Source: Zea mays
Lineage: Eukaryota; Streptophyta; Magnoliopsida; Poales; Poaceae
Assembly (NCBI RefSeq): GCF_902167145.1
Contig: NC_050101.1
Coordinates: forward strand, 135,004,990-135,068,989
DNA length: 64,000 nucleotides
Direction of reading: 5' to 3'
The notes beneath the pieces were generated by a model that saw only the letters and a program-made list of their open reading frames with translations, made no database searches and was not told the origin of the DNA. A program made the position numbers and the translations under genes. This document shows, in pieces, positions 57,581-64,000 of this stretch (the first letter of the stretch is position 1; each line of letters begins with the position of its first letter).

Positions 57581-59139
57581 CAGCGGGATTCACACAAAAA
57601 ACTCACCCCTACACTAATTTCCTATTACAACTCGGGACGACTGGTCCCCTATGGGCAAGATCTACAAACATGCTCACCCTTCCCTCGCCCCGGTACCACG
57701 TCTCTAGTAGGTTCCACCTCTAGATGCATCGACTAGTCATACAAATATAGAACCTTGCCCTACCCTCATACCATTTATGCGGCGCCCCTATCATTGGATC
57801 CACTGGCAAGATTCATAGTTGTGCTAATCCCTATGCCATGTCATCGGTGGAGAGATTTGAAGATACACTTACCCCCGCACCAACCTGCTACCACGTTTGA
57901 GGTGTCTCTTGCCACCGAATCCAACGACGAAATTCACATATAAACTAATCCCCAACGCACCCTCCTGTCACATATCTAATGGATCCCACAACTAGATCCA
58001 TCGATGCCATCAGTTCACTTGACAACCAATCAGATTTAGTCCCCTACCTCTACCTCACCCAACTATATTTCTCTACCTCTAGCAGCTTGTGGTCACCATT
58101 GCCCAAACACCCTGCCCACCAACCACTTCATCTACCAATCCAACTAGTTGTTGTCGACCTCCCTTTACGTTCAACAAACTTCAATAGGCCTAATCCCAAA
58201 CCTTACACCCTTAACTGAACCCAGAAAACCTAAGTTTATTAAGTCCACTAGATTTAGTGATGATGCACAATCAAATGCTAAGAAGGAGCTAACTCGCTAG
58301 AGTTGGCAACACAATTTGTTTCTCTATAACCACATGCCCTTCCATATTTGTTGATTGTTGCTAGATTAGTTGTCCATTCAACGATTTGCCTATTATTGGT
58401 AACCAATACGAAAGGAGGGATTGCTTATTTATTATTATACAAATAATGAGTTTGGTCTAAATGGGGAAAGATCATAGGAGAAACGCATCACAGTCATTGA
58501 CACTAGAGGGCCACAGTTAACACCACCAAACCCATGCATCCTAGACTGCTATGATGTGATCTATTTCTCTTTGTTTACCCTATCATTCATCATTCTAATC
58601 TAGCTTCTTTGTTCATTAATTATCACTAGCCTAACCAAGCATCTGTAGGAGCTTACTCACACCGTCATTCCTCATCCAAATCTATGTGACTATTGTTGTA
58701 CTTTTTGCAGGTTGTAGTGATAGCGGTGGTTGGCATGCTTCTTAGTCCTCCTTCCCTAGGTCACCCATCCCTTCACATTCTTCATACGCCATAGTGGAAC
58801 GGGGGCCAACATATGCAGTCGATGCTCTTTCCTCCAATAGGGACAAGGATTCTAACATGTGATCCCTTTGCAAGTAGTGTCATGTCCTAGGTGTGATCAT
58901 TACCAAAACAGGCAAACAACATCAAACTAAGATTCCATGACAGACAACATGCTCATGTCATGGGGTTTGAGATACTTCTCACGGGCATGAAGATTCCTTT
59001 AAGGACATGTGGACTATGATGGCATCCATGTGTGACAACCCGAGCAAATGGATTCTAGATCCCTCGGGCTAGGTGTGTGGTCTTCACCTTAACTTGTGAT
59101 GTCCAATTCACTTTGTTTGACTCCCCAAGCGACTAGGTC
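57581..59139. other. Unassigned intergenic DNA
   Basis: No gene supported. 57640-57990 has recurring phrases such as ATCCACT/ATCCAACGA and TAATCCC, possibly an old degraded repeat. The end may contain more decayed Copia pol. Confidence 0.35.
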
Positions 59140-59338
59140 AGGGCCGAGTATATTGCTGTTGGCCATTGTTATGCACAATTTCGTTGCCCTGTGCACCACT
59201 AAGGCCGAGTATATTGCTACATGACATTATTGTGCATATTTACTTATGATGAGGCCAACCTTAAAGGACTTTGGCTACAATCTGAGCAAAGTTCCTCTCC
59301 TATATGACAATGAGAGCGCAATTAAATTGGTCGATGAC
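59140..59338 (+). pseudogene. Copia RNase H relic
   Basis: Encodes TKAEYIAT and, with a stop, DFGYNLSKVPLLYDNESAIK, clearly the Copia RNase H region (compare [11 protein letters not shown] and DNESAIKM in element B). AGGCCGAGTATATTGCT occurs twice (about 59142 and 59201), a small internal duplication. It is cut off where the next element begins. Confidence 0.65.
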
Positions 59339-60545
59339 TGTCACACTCGGATTTAAGGGCCAAACCCGGGTGCGTCTCAAATGTGTGCTAGGATCAAGTC
59401 TCACACATTTGATGACTCATGGTACAGAAACGAATGTCACATCTTTACTATATAATAGGAGTTATGTATAAAATAGCTAAATAATTACATCATACGAAGA
59501 CAACGATCCTCCGCAACCATAGTTGACTGGGAGACAATGACCTAGACCTCTCACGAACTCATCGTGACATCCTTCAGGCTCCTTATCTTGTGGTATCTGT
59601 CCTTGACCTAGGGGATGTGAGTACATCAAGGGTGAGCTCACATACGTTCATCGCTCAACAAGTTGTGGGGAATAATGTGCATGAGCTCACTTACGGTGGG
59701 GGCTCATATGAAGTGTAAGGCTTACCAAAGAAGACGGTTAAAGCTGAGCATTGCTTTTAAAGTTGGTCAAAATTTTATTAGCAGTTACTAAGTGTAAGTA
59801 GATACTACCTCAATTAAATAAGAGATCAAAATTAATAATAAAACCCACAATGCAATGCATATGACAGATTAAGTTTAATTCCATAAGTTAATCATACGAG
59901 AGTCCTGAGTCGCTCTTGACCATGAGCACGACTGATAAACCAGTTTTACACTCTGCAGAGAGTGTGCATCTTTACCCACAAGACGTGTTTTCCATTTAGT
60001 TAGGGTTATCTAGACCCTTTGATACTTCCAAGGTGAATGGCTAGGGATCCACTGCGAGACCTTTCCAAAGTTCCACTAGTTCGAGAAAACCCGCTATAGA
60101 TTCAGGAAGAAGGAAGCATATGAATCCCTCGTCCGAAAAGCTTTACAGACAGTCCGACCCAAGGACCTCCCTATACTCTGCAGTGACGCCTCCCCGCTTG
60201 CCCCTTTCGGGTGAGGTAATGTCTCCCTAGCTTTCCTAATTACTTGGCCAAGGGCGTCCCATTCCACCCTAGTGGTAGCACTGTTATCTCACGTTAAGTT
60301 CCATGTTCCAATTAACATAATAATCTTATCATGAACAATAATTAAATCAACAACAATATTTGAACATGATCATAATTCAGATGTAACATTAATCCCAAAA
60401 CCAGGAAGAGCAATAGAAAGTCTAACCAATAGTTCGTTGGTTTGCAAGGTATGGGGTAAACAAAACTAGGGAAACCTATTTTGTCCCATCAAATTAACCT
60501 GAGCATGTCACAGTGATTAACAGGAACATTATTGGGTAAAGAAGA
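59339..60545. mobile_element. LTR-like block, possibly Gypsy (Del/Tekay type)
   Basis: Begins TGTCACACTCGGATTTAAGG, which resembles grass Del/Tekay-type LTR starts in memory, and interrupts the RNase H relic. No coding capacity. The end, strand and target duplication could not be fixed; the element downstream inserted into it. Confidence 0.4.
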
Positions 60546-60550
60546 GTGAT

Positions 60551-61840
60551 TGAAAGTCGCCTAGAGGGGGGGTGAATAGGGCGAAACTGAAATTTACAAA
60601 ATTAATCACAACTACAAGCCGGGTTAGCGTTAGAAATAATAATGAGTCCGAGAGAGAGGGTGCAAAACAAATCGTAACCAAAAGCGGAGTGAGACACGAT
60701 GATTTGTTTTACCGAGGTTCGGTTCTCGCAAACCTACTCCCCGTTGAGGAGGCCACAAAGGTCGGGTCTCTTCCAACCCTTACCCTCTCTCAAACGGTCC
60801 CTCGCACCGAGTGAGCTTCTCTTCTCAAATCAAAACCGGAAGCAAAACTTCCTCGCAAGGACCACCACACAATTGGTGTCTCTTGCCTCAATTACAATGG
60901 AGTTTTGATCACAAGAACAAGTGAGAAAGAAAAGAAGCAATCCAAGCTCAAGAGCTCAAAAGAACACGACAAATCTATCTCGCTAATCACTAAAGCCTTG
61001 TGTGAAATTGGAGAGGATTTGATCACTTGAATGTGTCTAGAATTGAATGCCTAGCTCTTGTAAGTGGTTGAGAAGTGGAAAACTTGGATGACTTGAATGT
61101 GGGGTGGTTGGGGGTATTTATAGCCCCAACCACCAAACTAGCCGTTTGGTGGAAGCTGTCTGTCGTATGGCGCACCGGACAGTCCGGTGCACACCGGACA
61201 TGTCCGGTGCGACAGCCACGTCACCTGGCTGTTAGGGTTCCAACCATTGGAGCTCTGACTTCTGGGCCCGCCTGGATGTCCAGTGGCGCACCGGACATGA
61301 ACTGTAGGGTGTCCGGTGCGCCAGCATGGGTGTGCCTGACCTCTGCGCGCGCTGGCGCGCATTTAATGCGCTGCAGGTAGCCGTTGGCGCCTGAAGTAGC
61401 CGTTGCCCCGCTGTTACACCGGACAGTCCGGTGTACACCGGACATGTCCGATGAATTATAGCGGAGCAGCCGTTGCGATTTCCCGAGACTGGCGAGTTCA
61501 GAGCCGCGTCCTCTTGGAGCACCGGACAGTCCGATGAATTATAGCGCGCCGGCTCTGAGAATTCCCGAAGGTGGGGAGTTTGAAGTCGGTCTTCCCTGGT
61601 GCACCGGACACTGTCCGGTGGCACACCGGACAGTCCGGTGCGCCCGACCAGGGTGCCTTCGGTTGTCCCTTTGCTCCTTTATTTGAACTCTTTTTCTTGG
61701 TCTTTTTATTGGCTTATGGTGAACCTTTGTACCTGTAGAACTTATAAACTTGGGCAAACTAGTTAGTCCAATTATTTGTGTTGGGCAATTCAACCACCAA
61801 AATTAGTATAGGAAATAGGTGTAAGCCTAATTCCCTTTCA
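60551..61840 (-). repeat. 3' LTR of Copia element E
   Basis: On the minus strand it starts TGAAAGGGAATTAGG at 61840 and ends GCGACTTTCA at 60551, 1290 bases. The TATA box (plus-strand TATTTATAG, 61115-61123) again lies between GGTGGTTGGGG and CCCCAACCACC arms. Several GTCCGGTG palindromes lie upstream. Confidence 0.9.
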
Positions 61841-62649
61841 ATCTCCCCCTTTTAGGTGATTGATGCCAACACAAACCAAAGCAAATATAGAAGTGCAGAA
61901 TTGAACTAGTTTGCAAAATGTAAGTACAAAGGTTACTTAGAATTTGAGCCAATAAATATTACTTTACTAGATATGCATGGATTGTTTCTTTATTTTTAAC
62001 ATTTTGGACCACGCTTGCACCACAAGTTTTGTTTTTGCAAATTCTTTTGTAAATTCTTTTCAAAGTCCTTTTGCAAGATAGTCAAAGGTAAATGAATAAG
62101 ATTTTGAGAAGCATTTTCAAGATTTGAAATTTTCTTGCTTTTCCTTTGACTAAAACAAAACTCCCCCTCAATAAATTCTCCTCTTAGTGTTCAAGAGGGT
62201 TTTAAGATATCGATTTTGAAAATACTACTTTCTCCCCCTTTAGAACACAAAGAGATACCAATTTGAAATTTATCAATTGAAAATCATTAATTTTAAAATT
62301 AGGGTGGTGGTGCGGTCCTTTTGCTTTGGGCCAATATTTTCTCCCCCTTTGGCATGAATCGCCAAAAACGGATACTTGGAATGAAATATAGGCCCTTTTC
62401 TAACTACTTTCTCCCGTTTGGCAAATAAAACATATAAGTGAAGATTATACCAAAGATGGAGAGTGATGCGGAGCGACGGCGAAGGATGAGTAGTAGAGTG
62501 GAGTGGAAGCCTTTGTCTTCGTCGAAGACTCCAATTCCCTTTCAATTATATACCTATGACTTGGTTTGAAATATACTTGAACACACATTAGTCATAGCAT
62601 ATATAAAAGAGACATGATCAAAGGTATACTTATGAGCTATGTGTGCAAG
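61841..62649 (-). other. 3' spacer of element E with polypurine tract
   Basis: The minus strand carries AAAAGGGGGAGAT next to the LTR, several GGGGGAG runs, and the LTR-start-like phrase near 62545. No gene. Confidence 0.7.
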
Positions 62650-64000
62650 TTAGCAAAAGAAATTCCTAGAATCAAGAATATTGAGCTCATGCCTAAGTTT
62701 GGTAAAAGTTTGTTCATCAAGAGGCTTGGTAAAGATATCGGCTAATTGATCTTTAGTGTTAATGTATGCAATCTCGATATCCCCCTTTTGTTGGTGATCC
62801 CTAAGAAAATGATACCGAATGGCTATGTGTTTAGTGCGGCTATGCTCAACGGGATTATCCGCCATGCGGATTGCACTCTTATTATCACATAGAAGAGGAA
62901 CTTTGGTTAATTTGTAACCATAGTCCCGCAGGGTTTGCCTCATCCAAAGCAATTGCGCGCAACAATGGCCTGCGGCAATGTACTCGGCTTCGGCGGTAGA
63001 AAGAGCGACCGAATTTTGCTTCTTTGAAGCCCAAGACACCAAGGATCTTCCCAAGAACTGGCAAGTCCCCGATGTGCTCTTCCTATTGATTTTGCACCCC
63101 GCCCAATCGGCATCCGAATAACCAATCAAATCAAATGTGGATCCCCGAGGGTACCAAAGCCCAAACTTAGGAGTATAAGCCAAATATCTCAAGATTCGTT
63201 TTACGGCCGTAAGGTGTGATTCCTTAGGGTCGGCTTGGAATCTTGCACACATGCATACGGAAAGCATAATGTCCGGTCGAGATGCACATAAATAAAGTAA
63301 TGAACCAATCATCGACCGGTATACCTTTTGATCGACGGATTTACCTCTCGTATCGAGGTCGAGATGCCCATTTGTTCCCATGGGTGTCTTGATAGGCTTG
63401 GCATCCTTCATTCCAAACTTGGTTAGAATGTCTTGAGTGTACTTCGTTTGGCTAATGAAGGTGCCCTCTTGGAGTTGCTTGACTTGGAATCCTAGAAAAT
63501 ACTTCAACTCCCCCATCATAGACATCTCGAATTTTTGTGTCATGATCCTACTAAATTCTTCACATGTAGATTCGTTAGTAGACCCAAATATAATATCATC
63601 AACATAAATTTGGCATACAAACAAATCATTGTCAAGAGTTTTAGTGAATAAAGTAGGATCGGCCTTGCCGACTTTGAAGCCATTAGCTATAAGGAAATCT
63701 CTTAGGCATTCATACCATGCTCTTGGGGCTTGCTTGAGCCCATAAAGCGCCTTAGAGAGCCTATAGACATGGTTAGGGTACTCACTGTCTTCAAAGCCGG
63801 GAGGTTGCTCAACATAGACCTCTTCCTTGATTGGTCCATTGAGGAAGGCACTCTTCACGTCCATTTGGTAAAGCTTGAAGCCATGGTAAGTAGCATAGGC
63901 TAATAATATACGAATTGACTCAAGCCTAGCTACGGGTGCATAGGTTTCACCGAAATCCAAACCTTCGACTTGGGAGTATCCCTTGGCCACAAGTCGGGCT
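62650..64000 (-). CDS. Pol of Copia element E, RT and RNase H part (5' end outside the window)
   Basis: An open frame enters from the right edge and ends at the stop near 62650, about 450 residues. Visible are the RT core ([33 protein letters not shown]), the RNase H ([30 protein letters not shown]) and the terminal ADIFTKPL motif. One conserved Glu of RNase H (DNES in B) reads Lys (DNKS). No stop or frameshift in the visible part. Protease and integrase lie beyond the window. Confidence 0.88.
   Translation of the reverse strand, partial: ARLVAKGYSQVEGLDFGETYAPVARLESIRILLAYATYHGFKLYQMDVKSAFLNGPIKEEVYVEQPPGFEDSEYPNHVYRLSKALYGLKQAPRAWYECLRDFLIANGFKVGKADPTLFTKTLDNDLFVCQIYVDDIIFGSTNESTCEEFSRIMTQKFEMSMMGELKYFLGFQVKQLQEGTFISQTKYTQDILTKFGMKDAKPIKTPMGTNGHLDLDTRGKSVDQKVYRSMIGSLLYLCASRPDIMLSVCMCARFQADPKESHLTAVKRILRYLAYTPKFGLWYPRGSTFDLIGYSDADWAGCKINRKSTSGTCQFLGRSLVSWASKKQNSVALSTAEAEYIAAGHCCAQLLWMRQTLRDYGYKLTKVPLLCDNKSAIRMADNPVEHSRTKHIAIRYHFLRDHQQKGDIEIAYINTKDQLADIFTKPLDEQTFTKLRHELNILDSRNFFC

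Larger units (their letters stand above)
60551..64000 (-). mobile_element. Copia element E (Opie-like), 3' half, runs off the window
   Basis: The 3' LTR (60551-61840), polypurine tract, spacer and pol C-terminal part lie on the minus strand. Five bases GTGAT at 60546-60550 are the expected target duplication; the partner is outside. Same family as A, B and D but in opposite orientation. Confidence 0.9.

Noticed and set aside
59339..60545. A defined solo LTR with target duplication ATGAC
   Set aside because: ATGAC recurs at about 59874, but the preceding bases are not an LTR CA end, and the block seems to continue to 60545.

Overview
The window looks like genomic DNA of maize or a very close Andropogoneae relative. 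Two compact, intron-bearing, GC-rich host genes sit in a sea of nested transposable elements. The young elements are Opie-like Copia retrotransposons (SIRE/Maximus lineage, family name given from memory) whose LTRs carry repeated GTCCGGTG palindromes. No bacterial, organellar, rRNA, tRNA or CRISPR feature was seen.

Region 1 (1-7396, minus strand) is most of a Helitron that runs off the left edge. It carries the N-terminal half of the Rep/helicase gene (five consecutive exons with compatible phases and no stop) and a complete seven-exon, 281-residue RPA-like single-strand-DNA-binding gene. A degraded LINE fragment lies between them, a GC-rich tandem-repeat block lies near the 5' end, and a Helitron-type 5' terminus lies at 7383-7396. 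Region 2 (7397-9290) holds a hAT-like terminal fragment and AT-rich DNA. Region 3 (9291-10503, plus) is a two-exon bHLH transcription factor gene.

Region 4 (about 10649-48350) is one four-level insertion stack, solved by target-site duplications. A degraded CACTA transposon is split by a minus-strand Gypsy element without pol (11428-46881, TSD TCGTC). The Gypsy is split by an Opie-like Copia called A (14257-42251, TSD CACTC). A is split in its gag by two further Opie-like elements: B (16796-26339, TSD GCTGC, both LTRs apparently identical, gag and pol uninterrupted) and D (27267-36653, TSD AAGGG). The Gypsy carries a spliced gene antisense to its own gag, with its own TATA box.

Region 5 (48351-52331) is a graveyard of Gypsy and Copia fragments plus a Tourist-type MITE. 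Region 6 (52332 to about 57580, minus) is an eight-coding-exon gene for a 947-residue PHD-finger/GNAT protein of the IDM1/ROS4 type, a probable nuclear histone acetyltransferase that limits DNA methylation. A hAT-like element sits in one of its introns. Region 7 (57581-60550) is unassigned DNA, a Copia RNase H relic and an LTR-like block. Region 8 (60551-64000, minus) is another Opie-like element, E, cut by the right edge.

The host genes are independent of each other. The mobile genes work only within their own elements: Rep/helicase with RPA in the Helitron, and gag with pol in each Copia copy.
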